In this document: piece after piece, positions 15,675 to 24,954 of the stretch
Layout of the letters: the number at the start of each line of letters is the position of its first letter
Position numbering within the stretch: the first letter of the stretch is position 1
Origin: JBFLXB01 sp964570625
GTDB taxonomy: Bacteria > Nitrospirota > Nitrospiria > 2-01-FULL-66-17
Assembly: GCA_964570625.1 (NCBI GenBank)
Contig: CAZMYW010000027.1
Coordinates: 248,001-312,000, forward strand
Length of the DNA stretch: 64,000 nucleotides
Direction of reading: 5' to 3'
Made by a program: the position numbers and the translations under genes
Notes under the pieces: generated by a model
What the model was told of the DNA's origin: nothing
Seen by the model: the letters and a program-made list of their open reading frames with translations, nothing else
The model's database searches: none

Positions 15675-16943
15675 GTGAACACTCCAAAAATCCAGGCGAT
15701 TCGCGGCGTCAAAGACATCCTGCCCGCCGAGATGCCGATGTGGCATCTCCTGGAATCGACCGCTAAACGTCTACTGGAAACGTCCGGGTACTCCGAGATC
15801 AGAATCCCGGTGTTCGAAGCCACCGAGTTGTTCGCCCGCAGCCTGGGCGCCACGACCGATGTGGTGGAAAAGGAGATGTACACCTTCCCGGATCGCGACG
15901 GCAAATCGCTCACGCTGCGCCCGGAAGGCACCGCGTCGGTGATGCGGGCCTACATCGAACATCATTTGTGGGCCGACGCGCCGCTGACCAAGGTCTACTA
16001 CATGGGACCGATGTTCCGTCACGAGCGGCCACAAGCCGGTCGGTTCCGTCAGTTTTACCAGGTCGGCGCGGAGGCGTTGGGATCGACGAGCCCCTTGCTC
16101 GATGCCGAGCAGCTCGTGATGTTGGATCGATTGTTCCGGGCCCTGAACATTACACCCACCACCTTGCTGCTCAACAGTCTGGGCTGTCCGCTGTGCCGGC
16201 CGCGATACCGCGAGGTGCTGACCGCGTTTTTGGCCACCCGACTGGACCAGTTGTGCGAGGCGTGCCGGCGTCGGTATGAGACCAACCCGCTGCGCATCTT
16301 GGACTGCAAACGCGAAGAGTGCCAGGCCGCCACCAAAAGCGCCCCGGTCATCACCGCGTACCTGGGCCCAGAGTGTGTGCAGCACTTCGATGCGGTGAAG
16401 ACCGCTCTTGATGACGTCGGGGTCGCGTACCGTCTCGATCCACGCCTGGTCCGAGGGCTCGACTACTACACCAAGACCGCGTTCGAGTTCACCGCGGAAG
16501 GGCTCGGCGCCCAAAACACCGTGGCGGCGGGCGGCCGCTACGACGGCCTCGTCGAGGCGTTGGGGGGGCCACCCACTCCGGGGGTGGGATTTGCGCTGGG
16601 AATAGAACGCGTGGTCGCGCTGTTACCACAGGGGAGCGGCACCACCCGTACGCCCGGCGTCTTTATCGCCACGCTCGGCGAGGCGGCCGGTCGCCGCCTT
16701 TCCCCGTTGCTGACGGCGTTGCGCGACGCGGGAATCCGCACCGAAACCGACTATGATCAGGCCAGCCTCAAAAGCCAGTTACGCAAAGCGGACAAACTCG
16801 GCGCCCGGTTTAGCGTTATTCTGGGCGACGATGAGATCGCGAAGAATTCTGCAGTGGTTCGCAACATGGACACCAAAGAGCAACACGACGTGGCGCTGGG
16901 CGAGTTGCTCCAGTACCTCGCGGTTCAGCTCCCGTCTCTCTGA
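15675..16943 (+). CDS. hisS: Histidyl-tRNA synthetase
   Basis: Charges tRNA-His. The 422-residue class II enzyme begins 'IQAIRGVKDILP', with class II motif 2 region 'MGPMFRHERPQAGRFRQFYQ', histidine-binding motif HisA 'LDPRLVRGLDYYTKTAFEF' and HisB 'AAGGRYDGLV', motif 3 'GFALGIERV', and a C-terminal anticodon-binding domain (about 325-422). GTG at 15675 is the only start giving the normal N terminus; the open frame extends further upstream through the tRNA-Cys region. The 'CRPRYR...CEACRRRY...CKREEC' cysteine cluster in the insertion domain is typical of one HisRS subgroup. Confidence 0.95.
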   Translation: MNTPKIQAIRGVKDILPAEMPMWHLLESTAKRLLETSGYSEIRIPVFEATELFARSLGATTDVVEKEMYTFPDRDGKSLTLRPEGTASVMRAYIEHHLWADAPLTKVYYMGPMFRHERPQAGRFRQFYQVGAEALGSTSPLLDAEQLVMLDRLFRALNITPTTLLLNSLGCPLCRPRYREVLTAFLATRLDQLCEACRRRYETNPLRILDCKREECQAATKSAPVITAYLGPECVQHFDAVKTALDDVGVAYRLDPRLVRGLDYYTKTAFEFTAEGLGAQNTVAAGGRYDGLVEALGGPPTPGVGFALGIERVVALLPQGSGTTRTPGVFIATLGEAAGRRLSPLLTALRDAGIRTETDYDQASLKSQLRKADKLGARFSVILGDDEIAKNSAVVRNMDTKEQHDVALGELLQYLAVQLPSL

Positions 16944-18687
16944 TCACCTCGTCCGGTCCGCGTTTCTGGTCGTGCTCCTGGCCGGATGCGGGAGCCCGGT
17001 CGAACTGCCCGCGGATCCACTACCACCACCCCCCCCACCTCCGGAAGCGCCTGCCCCTCCCCCGGTCCAGGTCGTTGCGCCGCCCGTGCTCGTCGGCGTC
17101 GTCTCGAATCTCTCGGTGTCAATCGGTGACGCGTCGGCTGATTTGTTGTGGGATCTGGTCAACGGCGCCCAGTCCTACCGGATCGAGTGGCGCTCGGACC
17201 CGAAGGTCCTCCCGTCCTCAAACGGGACCGTCAGCCATCAATCGCTCACCAACAGTTTTCGGTACATCTATACCGTCACCATCGGCACGCAACACATCGT
17301 GGTGTCAGGGGTTCCGGTGGACGAGGACTCGAGTGCCCCCTCGAATGTCTCCATTACACCGGGACTAAGAGACAACACGCTCTCGTGGTCACCGGTACCA
17401 GGCGTAACGGCCTATCGAGTCTATTGGGCCTATACGCCGAACGTCTCGCCGGCAACCGGCACCCGGATCGATATCGACGCGAGCCAGACCGCGTACACGC
17501 ATGACAACCTTGATCCGGGTGTCCACTATTACTACGTCGTGACGGCGTTGGTATCGGGCACTCTCGGGACGCCTTCGGCGGAAGTCGGAGCCCAACCGGG
17601 ACAGACTTTGGCGGTGAACATCTCGGTGTCAGACAGCCAGGTGGATCTGAACTGGGCGAATTCCGCGGGCGCGTCGGTCGAGGTGTCCGTGTCACGCACC
17701 TTCGACGTCTTCTATTTACCGTTCCCGGTTCGGAATGGCGCGCCTACCCCGGTCCACGTTGACAGACTTGAGAACGGGACTCGCCATGCCTTCCGCGTGC
17801 TGCCCGTATTCCTCGAAGGCCTAGGGCCCGCGTCGACCACCGTGTACGCGACGCCCATGCCCGTAGCCGTGGACGTCCCAGAGTGGGTCAAGCTGACAGC
17901 CGGACGCGGCGTGAACACGCTCGTCTGGGACCCGATCGACAATGAGTCGAACTACGAAGTGAGCTGGACCGCGATTGCCGCCGGCAGCCTAATTTCCAGC
18001 GGCACGAACACCGTGGATGAACCCCGGTTTAGGCACTCAGAACTCCAGATGTGTCTCACGCTGGGCGCCGCGTGTCCGACATACACCTATCTGGTCCGCA
18101 TGCCGTCATCCGGCCGCGTTGCTCCGGTGGTCCAAACGCTCTCGGTTGACCTGCGCCCGGTGCCTCCGCTGATCACGAATGGCGACTCTGTGATCCTGAC
18201 CGGGGTGAAGCCGTCCGGGTCACGCGTGGACATCAAACTGGGTATCGACCTGGTGTCCTCGGTCCCGTTCGACCGTGAAACCGGGTGGACCGCCACCGTA
18301 CCGCTTACATCGAATGGCACGTTCGTGTTCAGCCTCTTCGCGATCGACGAAAACGACCGGTCCAGTATCGAGACCTCGTATCAGATCACTCGGGATCTGC
18401 GCCCGCTTGCGGAGCCAGAAGAAGTCACCGTCACCGCGTGCGACCCCTCCACCGCGTCACCCAGGCGAATGACGCTCTCCGGCAAAAAAGGAGCGGGAGT
18501 AGCCGTGTTCCGGGCCTTGGAGCCGGACGCACCCGACCAACAGATCGTCGGCGCCACGTCCAGCACCGACTGGTTCGGAGTGCTCGACGTCGACGATCAA
18601 ACCGTTCCGATCACGCTGATCACAAAAGATGCGGCGGGAAATACCTCTCAACCGGGCGTTGCGCTCGGTTTCGACGACTGCCCCTAA
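16831..18687 (+). CDS. Fibronectin type III-like lipoprotein, start uncertain
   Basis: A secreted protein of 550-620 residues. Downstream of hisS the frame encodes a lipoprotein signal 'RSAFLVVLLAGC' with the cysteine codon at 16987, then a Pro-rich linker of nine consecutive prolines interrupted by EAPAP, and several FnIII-like domains ('NTLSWSPVPGVTAYRVYWAY', 'GVHYYYVVTAL'), ending in a domain with 'GNTSQPGVALGF'. The signal peptide has no ATG, GTG or TTG directly ahead of it: the nearest ATG is 16831, inside hisS, and the next GTG (16972) cuts the signal. Either a rare start codon is used near 16950, or the sequence holds an error. Probably binds surface polysaccharide or protein; unproven. 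Its stop overlaps the convergent ldcA stop. Confidence 0.6.
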   Translation: MRSRRILQWFATWTPKSNTTWRWASCSSTSRFSSRLSDHLVRSAFLVVLLAGCGSPVELPADPLPPPPPPPEAPAPPPVQVVAPPVLVGVVSNLSVSIGDASADLLWDLVNGAQSYRIEWRSDPKVLPSSNGTVSHQSLTNSFRYIYTVTIGTQHIVVSGVPVDEDSSAPSNVSITPGLRDNTLSWSPVPGVTAYRVYWAYTPNVSPATGTRIDIDASQTAYTHDNLDPGVHYYYVVTALVSGTLGTPSAEVGAQPGQTLAVNISVSDSQVDLNWANSAGASVEVSVSRTFDVFYLPFPVRNGAPTPVHVDRLENGTRHAFRVLPVFLEGLGPASTTVYATPMPVAVDVPEWVKLTAGRGVNTLVWDPIDNESNYEVSWTAIAAGSLISSGTNTVDEPRFRHSELQMCLTLGAACPTYTYLVRMPSSGRVAPVVQTLSVDLRPVPPLITNGDSVILTGVKPSGSRVDIKLGIDLVSSVPFDRETGWTATVPLTSNGTFVFSLFAIDENDRSSIETSYQITRDLRPLAEPEEVTVTACDPSTASPRRMTLSGKKGAGVAVFRALEPDAPDQQIVGATSSTDWFGVLDVDDQTVPITLITKDAAGNTSQPGVALGFDDCP

Positions 18688-19604
18688 CTCACCGGCGCCT
18701 CCAGCAGGCTCACCGTCGTGCCTTCCACCGCCGCTCTGACGCCGAACGGCAGCGTGAGGTTCGTGCCCCCGTGCCCGGACGGAAAGTCCAGGAGGATCGG
18801 GCACGACAAGTCGCCGAGCACGTCGCGGACCACGTCTTCCAGCGTATACGACTCATGGGGCGATGGGTGGCAGTCCGGCATCAGGCCGAAAATCACCGCG
18901 CGCACGTGGTCGAATTTTCCGAGCTGCCTGAGATACGTCAACATGCGATCAATGCGGTACGGGGGTTCGTTGATATCTTCCAAGAACAGGATCGCGCCGT
19001 CGGTCTGGACTTCGTACGAGGTGCCGATCGTTTGGCACACCAGGGACAGGCACCCGCCCGTCAGCACGCCTTCCGCGTTGCCCGACTTGAGGGCCTTGAC
19101 GCCATGTACATCGAACGGGCCCGGCGTTCTGGTCGCGCCCAGAATCCGCACGAACGATTCGCTGGTGGCCGGCGAAGAATACTTTCCGAAGTTCGGGCTG
19201 ACCATCGGCCCGTGGAATGTCACGAACCCGCAGTGGGTACGAATCACGTGCAACAACAACGTGACATCGCTACTCCCGACCAGAATTTTTGGCGTTCGGG
19301 CGATGGCGTCGAAGTCCAACAGCGGGATGACGCGGGAAGTTCCGTAGCCGCCCCGAGCCGCCACCACCGCCCGCACCTCCGGGTTGGCGAACATGTCGAT
19401 CAGATCAGCGGCGCGATCCCGGTCCTGTCCCGCGAGATACCGGACCCTTCGGTGGACCGAGCGTCCGAGCAGGATCCGAAACCCCAACTCTTCGAGGCGC
19501 TTGGTCCCGGCGTTGAGGTCATCGGCTTTGACGGCTCCGGCCGGCGCGACGACGCCGATGAGATCCCCTTTGCGAAGCGCCGGCGGCTTCCGCAGCGGGG
19601 TCAT
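18684..19604 (-). CDS. ldcA: LD-carboxypeptidase (S66 family), peptidoglycan recycling
   Basis: Removes the terminal D-Ala from murein tetrapeptide in the cytoplasm. The 306-residue protein starts 'LRKGDLIGVVAPAG', has the nucleophile region 'ILVGSSDVTLLL', the later 'LTGGCLSLV' and 'GTSYEVQTDGAILFLEDINE' with the catalytic Glu, and 'FPSGHGGTNLTLPFG' with the catalytic His. ATG 19604 overlaps the mpl stop by 4 bp (ATGA); a longer frame to 19703 lies inside mpl. The pairing with mpl matches their joint role in cell-wall peptide recycling: LdcA makes tripeptide, which Mpl joins to UDP-MurNAc. Confidence 0.92.
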   Translation of the reverse strand: MTPLRKPPALRKGDLIGVVAPAGAVKADDLNAGTKRLEELGFRILLGRSVHRRVRYLAGQDRDRAADLIDMFANPEVRAVVAARGGYGTSRVIPLLDFDAIARTPKILVGSSDVTLLLHVIRTHCGFVTFHGPMVSPNFGKYSSPATSESFVRILGATRTPGPFDVHGVKALKSGNAEGVLTGGCLSLVCQTIGTSYEVQTDGAILFLEDINEPPYRIDRMLTYLRQLGKFDHVRAVIFGLMPDCHPSPHESYTLEDVVRDVLGDLSCPILLDFPSGHGGTNLTLPFGVRAAVEGTTVSLLEAPVS

Positions 19605-21028
19605 GCCGACTGGGCGATGGGCGTGGATCGCGACTCGGTCTCGCGCAAGGCGGCGAGAATTTTGGCGTGGATACCGTCGAACCCTCCGCTCGACATCACG
19701 CAAATCAGGTCACCGGGCGCCAGTTGCGGGGCGATGGTTCGGACGATGTCGTCCGTCGTCGGCAGGTAGGCCGCGTGCACGCCCCGACGGCCCAGGTCGG
19801 ACACCAGCCGCTGGGCGTCCAATCGCTGATCGGGCGGCAGTTTGTCCGACGCGAACGGCCGAGCGATCACCACCTCGTCAGCCAGATCGAAGGACTCCGA
19901 AAATTCCGACTGAAACACCGCGCTACGGCTGGTGGCCGAACGAGGCTCGAAAATCGCCCACACTCGACGCGCGGGATACCCCATCTTGACGGCGGCGAGC
20001 GTCTCGCGAATCGCGGTCGGGTGATGGGCGAAGTCGTCCATCACGATCACGTCCCGCGCCGTGCCCACGATCTCTTGCCGACGCTTGATGCCGCGGAAGG
20101 TTCTGAACCCCTCGGCAATCTCCGGCGACTCCAACCCCGCGCCGTGGGCCGCGGCGATCACCGCCAGCGCATTCATGACGTTGTGACGTCCGATCAACGG
20201 GAGATCGACCCGGCCGAAGAGATTCCCCGATCGCCGGACGTCGAACGACACCCCGCCGCCGATCGGCCGCAGGGCTTCAGCCGTCCAGTCGCTCCCCGCG
20301 TCGAAGCCGTAGCGTTCGACTCGGCTCGTGGCGCGTCCCACCACTGCGGACACGCGGTCGTCGTCGGCCGCGGCGACCAACAACCCGTCGCGAGGGATCA
20401 GGGCCACAAACTGATCGAACGCCGAGATCACGTGCGGCAAATCACGGTAAATATCGGCGTGATCGAATTCAATGCTGGTGAGAATCGCGGTGCGCGGCCG
20501 ATAGTGCAGGAACTTGGGGCCTTTGTCGAAAAACGCGGTGTCGTATTCGTCCCCTTCCACCACCACGAAGCGCCCGCCGCCCACTCGGAAATTCCCGTCG
20601 AAGTTTTTGGCCGAGCCCCCGATCATCGCCCCGGGGTCCCGCCCTGCGGACGTCAACACCCAGGCCAGCAGGGCCGAGGTGGTGGTCTTCCCGTGGGTGC
20701 CGGTCACCACCATCGAATGGCGGTCGCGAATAAAAAACTCGGCGAGTGCTTGCGGAAACGAACGGTACGGGAGACCGAGATCGAGCATCGCCGCAACTTC
20801 CGGATTGGTCTTGGACACGGCGTTGCCGACGATGACGAGGTCCGCGCCGTTCAAGTGCTCCGCCGCGAATCCCGAATACGGTACGATCCCTTGATCCGCC
20901 AACCACGTGCTCATCGGGGGGTAGACATTCTGATCCGAGCCCGTGACGTGGTAGCCGGACGCTTTGAGCATCCCGGCAAGAGATCCCATCCCGGTTCCGC
21001 AGATCGCGATGAGATGAACGTGTTTCAT
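19601..21028 (-). CDS. mpl: UDP-N-acetylmuramate:L-alanyl-gamma-D-glutamyl-meso-DAP ligase
   Basis: Salvages murein tripeptide by ligating it to UDP-MurNAc, short-cutting peptidoglycan synthesis. The 475-residue Mur ligase has the N-terminal Rossmann motif 'HLIAICGTGMGSLAGML' (Mpl rather than MurC type), ATP loop 'GTHGKTTTSALL', 'VVEGDEYDTAFFDKGPKF' and the C-terminal 'FEPRSATSRSAVFQ'. ATG 21028 gives the standard N terminus; further ATGs lie at 21037 and 21076. Translationally coupled to ldcA downstream. Confidence 0.94.
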   Translation of the reverse strand: MKHVHLIAICGTGMGSLAGMLKASGYHVTGSDQNVYPPMSTWLADQGIVPYSGFAAEHLNGADLVIVGNAVSKTNPEVAAMLDLGLPYRSFPQALAEFFIRDRHSMVVTGTHGKTTTSALLAWVLTSAGRDPGAMIGGSAKNFDGNFRVGGGRFVVVEGDEYDTAFFDKGPKFLHYRPRTAILTSIEFDHADIYRDLPHVISAFDQFVALIPRDGLLVAAADDDRVSAVVGRATSRVERYGFDAGSDWTAEALRPIGGGVSFDVRRSGNLFGRVDLPLIGRHNVMNALAVIAAAHGAGLESPEIAEGFRTFRGIKRRQEIVGTARDVIVMDDFAHHPTAIRETLAAVKMGYPARRVWAIFEPRSATSRSAVFQSEFSESFDLADEVVIARPFASDKLPPDQRLDAQRLVSDLGRRGVHAAYLPTTDDIVRTIAPQLAPGDLICVMSSGGFDGIHAKILAALRETESRSTPIAQSA

Positions 21029-21072
21029 GGAGGGCATCGGCGGAGCTATTATAGGCGGCCGCCAGGCGGTTG

Positions 21073-21714
21073 TCACGGCGCCGGCGATGAGGCTGCGGGC
21101 TCATCGCCGAGTTCCTGAGCGACGAGACGAGCCGCCTCCTCGCTGCACAACTTGCCGATCACCGTCAGTCCCAATCTGACGCCCCAGGCCCCGCTTCTCG
21201 CGGTACAGATCGCGCCGTCGTCGACCACCGTCGCCTCGCGCGTCGTCACACCGTCGAACCGAGCCAGCCGATCCAGATATTTCCGGTGGGTGGTCGCAGC
21301 GCGACCTGAGAGCACGCCGGCTTTGGCCAACACGAATGACCCGGTGCCGATCGCGGCCAAACAACGGACCTGTCCCGCCCGTTCGTGGACGAACTCCCAC
21401 AGCCCACCTTCTTCCATTTCGGGCACCGTGGGTTCGCCGATCTCGCCGGAACCGGGCACGATCAACACATCCAGATCCGGACACATGGTCAGATCATAGT
21501 CGGGAAGAAACCGCAGACCGTTCGCGCCGTGGACGATCCCCGGCGTTCTGGTGATGGCGAGCACGTGGGTCTCGGGCAGCGCCGGATCGTTGGTTTCGAT
21601 CTGTAGACGGCGCATGGCCGCGAATACCGCGTACGGGGCCGCGAAGTCCAGTTCCTCCACGCCGTGAAATAACACAATCCCGACCACACACGTGGCGGGC
21701 ACGGGGTCAGTCAT
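21073..21714 (-). CDS. DJ-1/PfpI (GATase1-like) family protein lacking the nucleophile cysteine
   Basis: A 213-residue protein with 'VGIVLFHGVEELDFAAPYAVF' at the N terminus and 'LDVLIVPGSGEIGEP' typical of the DJ-1/PfpI domain found alone or ahead of AraC-type DNA-binding domains. At the nucleophile elbow, where relatives have 'VCTGAF', this protein reads 'AIGTGSF', with Gly123 in place of Cys. The downstream 'LAKAGVLSGRAATTHRKYL' is conserved. No DNA-binding domain follows. Probably catalytically inactive as a cysteine enzyme, maybe a ligand-binding protein. The start overlaps the Kelch gene stop by 8 bp. Confidence 0.82.
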   Translation of the reverse strand: MTDPVPATCVVGIVLFHGVEELDFAAPYAVFAAMRRLQIETNDPALPETHVLAITRTPGIVHGANGLRFLPDYDLTMCPDLDVLIVPGSGEIGEPTVPEMEEGGLWEFVHERAGQVRCLAAIGTGSFVLAKAGVLSGRAATTHRKYLDRLARFDGVTTREATVVDDGAICTARSGAWGVRLGLTVIGKLCSEEAARLVAQELGDEPAASSPAP

Positions 21715-22630
21715 CGCGCCACGCGCGCACGCTCGCCAAGACCGAACGGTCGCCCGCCCACCCCCCGACCAGGAGCAGCCGCCCCCCCAACACCGCTGTT
21801 CCCATGGCAGCGCGCGACTCCGGAAGCGGAGGGAGCTTCCGCCAAGCCAGCGGTCGGTCCTCGGCGTCCAGATCGCAGACTGCGGCCGTCGAGCCGATGC
21901 CCGCGTCGCCCGAAAACCCGCCACACACCAGCAGTCGCCGTCCCAGCACCGCGAGTCCGTGGGCCGCGGCCGTCCACGGGAGCGTCCACGAGTCTTGCGT
22001 CCAGACCATCCGGGCCGGATCAAACGTCTCGACCCGATCGAATTCCATGAAGCCGGTGGGTGTAAACGCGACACCACCGGCCACCGCCAGGCGTCCCCCC
22101 AGCACGACCGCCGCGGCCGCGAACCGCGGCGTGGGGACGGCGGGCAGGTTCTCCCACACCGCCTCGCGCGGATGCCAACGTTCGGCGAACGAAAATCCGG
22201 GATCGGTTTGCGGTCCACCTTCCGTGGCGTCGGGATGATGGCCGGTGGCGATGTAGACGCGTTCGTCGAGCAGGGCACATGCGGGATAGTCGTGGGGCTG
22301 CAGCATGTCGGGCCCCGAGGACCAACGATCCGCTGCAGGCTCGTAGAACTCCACGGTGGGCAAGAACCGAAACTTCCCGTCGGGTTTCTTGAACCCTCCG
22401 CCAATTACCGCGATGCGATCGCCGAGGGTGACGGCCATGGCGCCCGACCGTCGCGTCGGCATCGGCCGCGTCGCGTGCCAGCGTTCGGTCGCGGGGTCGA
22501 AGACTTCGACGGTATCGAGGCTCGCGAACGCCGGCCCACCGCCCCCGATCGCGTAGACACGACCGCCGTGCACCGCCACGGCGGGATGCGAACGGGCCAC
22601 CGCCAGATCCGGCAAACGCTCCCAGCTCAC
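21707..22630 (-). CDS. Kelch-repeat beta-propeller protein
   Basis: A 307-residue protein of about six Kelch repeats, each with a diglycine followed by spaced Tyr/Val and Trp: 'GGRVYAIGGGG', 'GDRIAVIGGG', 'GGRLAVAGG', 'GRRLLVCGGFSGD' and 'GGRLLLVGGWAGD'. No signal peptide is seen, so it is probably cytoplasmic or exported by other means. Overlaps the YqhA gene upstream by 4 bp and the PfpI gene downstream by 8 bp, forming a three-gene operon of unknown purpose. Kelch propellers usually bind proteins or carbohydrates. Confidence 0.85.
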   Translation of the reverse strand: MSWERLPDLAVARSHPAVAVHGGRVYAIGGGGPAFASLDTVEVFDPATERWHATRPMPTRRSGAMAVTLGDRIAVIGGGFKKPDGKFRFLPTVEFYEPAADRWSSGPDMLQPHDYPACALLDERVYIATGHHPDATEGGPQTDPGFSFAERWHPREAVWENLPAVPTPRFAAAAVVLGGRLAVAGGVAFTPTGFMEFDRVETFDPARMVWTQDSWTLPWTAAAHGLAVLGRRLLVCGGFSGDAGIGSTAAVCDLDAEDRPLAWRKLPPLPESRAAMGTAVLGGRLLLVGGWAGDRSVLASVRAWRDD

Positions 22631-23187
22631 TTCTCGGCTCCGTACCCGGGTTTGGCGGTGAAGTACAGCGCCAGCGCCACGAACAGAATGCCGATACCCA
22701 GATACAAGATCCCCAACGGGGTATCGAAGGTGGTGTGAATGACGTTCTTGAAAAATGTCACGATCAAGATCATTAGAATGACCTTGGCCAACCGGTCTTT
22801 GAGATCATCCAGGGTTTGGATCAACAGGATTTTGGAACTGTGACGAGCATCCTCTTGCGCCACGTCGATCTTGCTAATGAACAATTCGTACAGGCCGAGC
22901 GAGAAGATCAGGAGCACCGTCGCCAACAGGTAGTCGTCCACCGCGCTGATCACGTGCCCCACCACCAGGCTGTGGAATTCATCGTACTCCTCGATCGAGT
23001 GTGGAGCCGCCGTCACGTAGCTCGCGGTTTTGAGCGCCAGCCTCGCGACGTCGGCGGTAGCCCACAGGAACAGGATCACTGCCGACGCAAGGCTCGACAC
23101 CACGGCCAACAACACCATGAACCGGCTCCGCCACAACGCAGCCTCGAATATCCGTTCCCAGGTCTTCTGGCTTCGCGTCTCTTCCAC
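22627..23187 (-). CDS. YqhA/UPF0114 family membrane protein
   Basis: A 186-residue protein with four hydrophobic segments (about 22-45, 82-105, 132-152 and 158-178) and the family-like 'SRFMVLLAVVSSL' near the N terminus, 'LLIFSLGLYELFISKID' and 'DLKDRLAKVILMILIV'. These are characteristic of the YqhA (UPF0114) family, whose function is not established. First gene of the YqhA-Kelch-PfpI operon. ATG start at 23187; 136 bp of divergent spacer separates it from the EamA transporter. Confidence 0.82.
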   Translation of the reverse strand: MEETRSQKTWERIFEAALWRSRFMVLLAVVSSLASAVILFLWATADVARLALKTASYVTAAPHSIEEYDEFHSLVVGHVISAVDDYLLATVLLIFSLGLYELFISKIDVAQEDARHSSKILLIQTLDDLKDRLAKVILMILIVTFFKNVIHTTFDTPLGILYLGIGILFVALALYFTAKPGYGAEK

Positions 23188-23323
23188 CGCCCCGCTCCTC
23201 GGTTGGCGCTTGGTCGGGGACCGTCCGACGTCCCCCGCGCAAGCGTGGCATTATACGGAAGGCTGGCGTCGTTGTCGATTGGCGGACCGACGGAACGTTG
23301 TGGTACAGTGAAAGCCGTTCCGC

Positions 23324-24310
23324 ATGGTATCCCGACCCGCGATGCCCCCGCCCGCCTGGCTGATCCTTGTCGCCTATCTGATCGTGTACATCATCTGGGG
23401 ATCGACGTACCTTGCGATCCGCTTCGGCATCGAAACCATGCCCCCGTCGCTGCTCTTCGCCGAACGTTTTCTGCTAGCCGGCGCCCTGAACTTCGCGCTC
23501 TACCGCGCCCTCTGCGCCTGGCGCAGGCAGAAGCCCCTCGTCCCTTCTCGCGTTCAATTACGCAACGCCGCACTCATCGGATGTCTGCTCATGGTCGGAG
23601 GCACCGGGCTTGTCGGCTGGGCGGAACGCACGGTAGATTCCCATTTGGCGGCGTTGATCATTTCCTCCACCCCGTTGTGGGTGGTGGCGTGGGACCAATG
23701 GTTCGTCCGCCGCCGCTCCGCATCTGCGTCCCAACTCGCAGGGATGGCGCTCGGTGTCGTCGGGATCGCGGTGCTCACCGGCACGGCTGGAGACTCGTCG
23801 GGGACCGCGGGCGGCATCGCGCTCCTACTGGCCGCAGCGTGCTGCTGGTCGGGGGCCAGCAGCGCGTCACACGTCGTGGACCTGCCGCGCGACGTGTGGC
23901 TCACGTCCTCCATCCAGATGCTCGCCGGCGGGGCGGCGTTCTTGCTAATCGGGGTGGTCTTGGGCGAAATCACTCCCACCAGCGTGACGTCGGTCGGAGC
24001 GCGCTCGTGGTGGGCGATGTGGTACCTCACCGTGTTCGGATCCACCGTGGCGTTCACCGCGTTCGCGTGGTTGTTGACCGTGGAGCCCGCTCATCGGGTC
24101 GCGAGTTATGCCCTCGTCAACCCCGTCGTGGCGGTGGCCCTGGGCGCGTGGCTCGGCCACGAAACGATCAGCCCCCAGGTCTGGATCGCCCTGCCGATCA
24201 TCGGCCTGGGCCTGGCGCTCCACCTGTTCACCGCCGACCGAACCCGCCCCGCAACCCCGAAGATCGACGTCCCATCCTCGGGTGTCCCGGCGGAACGAGG
24301 ATCCTCATGA
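23324..24310 (+). CDS. EamA/DMT-family transporter (YedA/RhaT-like)
   Basis: A 328-residue integral membrane protein with about ten hydrophobic helices in two EamA halves. The start 'LIVYIIWGSTYLAIRFGIETMPP' and 'LISSTPLWVVAWDQW' are typical of the YedA subgroup of drug/metabolite exporters. Substrate is unknown; relatives export amino acids or metabolites. The last 4 bp overlap the next ATG (Nudix hydrolase). A weak TACAGT box at 23304 may be its -10 element. Confidence 0.88.
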   Translation: MVSRPAMPPPAWLILVAYLIVYIIWGSTYLAIRFGIETMPPSLLFAERFLLAGALNFALYRALCAWRRQKPLVPSRVQLRNAALIGCLLMVGGTGLVGWAERTVDSHLAALIISSTPLWVVAWDQWFVRRRSASASQLAGMALGVVGIAVLTGTAGDSSGTAGGIALLLAAACCWSGASSASHVVDLPRDVWLTSSIQMLAGGAAFLLIGVVLGEITPTSVTSVGARSWWAMWYLTVFGSTVAFTAFAWLLTVEPAHRVASYALVNPVVAVALGAWLGHETISPQVWIALPIIGLGLALHLFTADRTRPATPKIDVPSSGVPAERGSS

Positions 24311-24852
24311 ACCTAGATGAAACCCTCATCGCGACCCGTGTCGTGTACCAAGGCCGGTACCTTCGCACCGAAGAACGCACCGTCCGACTCCCGGATGGAC
24401 GCGAAGGACGGCGCGAAGTGGTGACCCCGCCGGATGCCGTCGGGGTACTGCCCGTCACCGAAACGGGCATGGTCTATCTGGTCCGGCAGTACCGCACCTC
24501 GATCCAGCGCGCGATCCTGGAAATTCCCGCCGGAATCCTGGAACCGGGAGAAGATCCCTCCCAGACCGCGCGGCGGGAGTGCGCTGAAGAGATCGGTCTG
24601 GCGCCCGGTCGGCTCGATCCACTCTGCGGCTACTATCATTCCGTGGGATTCTCCACCGGACGCATCGAGCTGTTCCTGGGACGCGACCTGCAGCCCGCGC
24701 CCCACGCGCGGCCCGACAGCACGGAGTTTCTGGAAGTCGTCACCGTCCCGTTCAACGAATTACTGGAGATGGTTCGCCGCGGCGACATCGTCGACAGCAA
24801 AACGTTGCTCGCCGCGTTGTGGTACCGCACGTTTTTATCGCAGGACCGATGA
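24307..24852 (+). CDS. Nudix hydrolase, ADP-ribose pyrophosphatase-like
   Basis: A 181-residue NudF-type enzyme that probably splits ADP-ribose or related sugar nucleotides. The Nudix box is complete: Gly-x5-Glu-x7-Arg-Glu-x-x-Glu-Glu-x-Gly-Leu, beginning at 'GILEPGEDPSQ' and ending 'RRECAEEIGL'. The preceding 'VYLVRQYR' and 'AILEIPAG' strands are those of ADP-ribose pyrophosphatases. Starts at an ATG that overlaps the EamA stop. The next gene is 102 bp further on and has its own promoter. Confidence 0.9.
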   Translation: MNLDETLIATRVVYQGRYLRTEERTVRLPDGREGRREVVTPPDAVGVLPVTETGMVYLVRQYRTSIQRAILEIPAGILEPGEDPSQTARRECAEEIGLAPGRLDPLCGYYHSVGFSTGRIELFLGRDLQPAPHARPDSTEFLEVVTVPFNELLEMVRRGDIVDSKTLLAALWYRTFLSQDR

Positions 24853-24903
24853 TCCCTGGACTCATGATCCGATGACCGGACCCGCAGGCCCGTCCGGGGC
24901 CAA

Positions 24904-24932
24904 TTGTGCTCCGGACAACGCTTTGTTATCAT
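24904..24932 (+). promoter_or_regulatory. Promoter of the Yip1-family gene
   Basis: TTGTGC (24904-24909), 17-bp spacer and TATCAT (24927-24932). The -10 box contains the ATG at 24931, which rules that ATG out as the translation start and favours 24955. Confidence 0.55.
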
Positions 24933-24954
24933 GGCCCGACCACTCCGGGATGTC

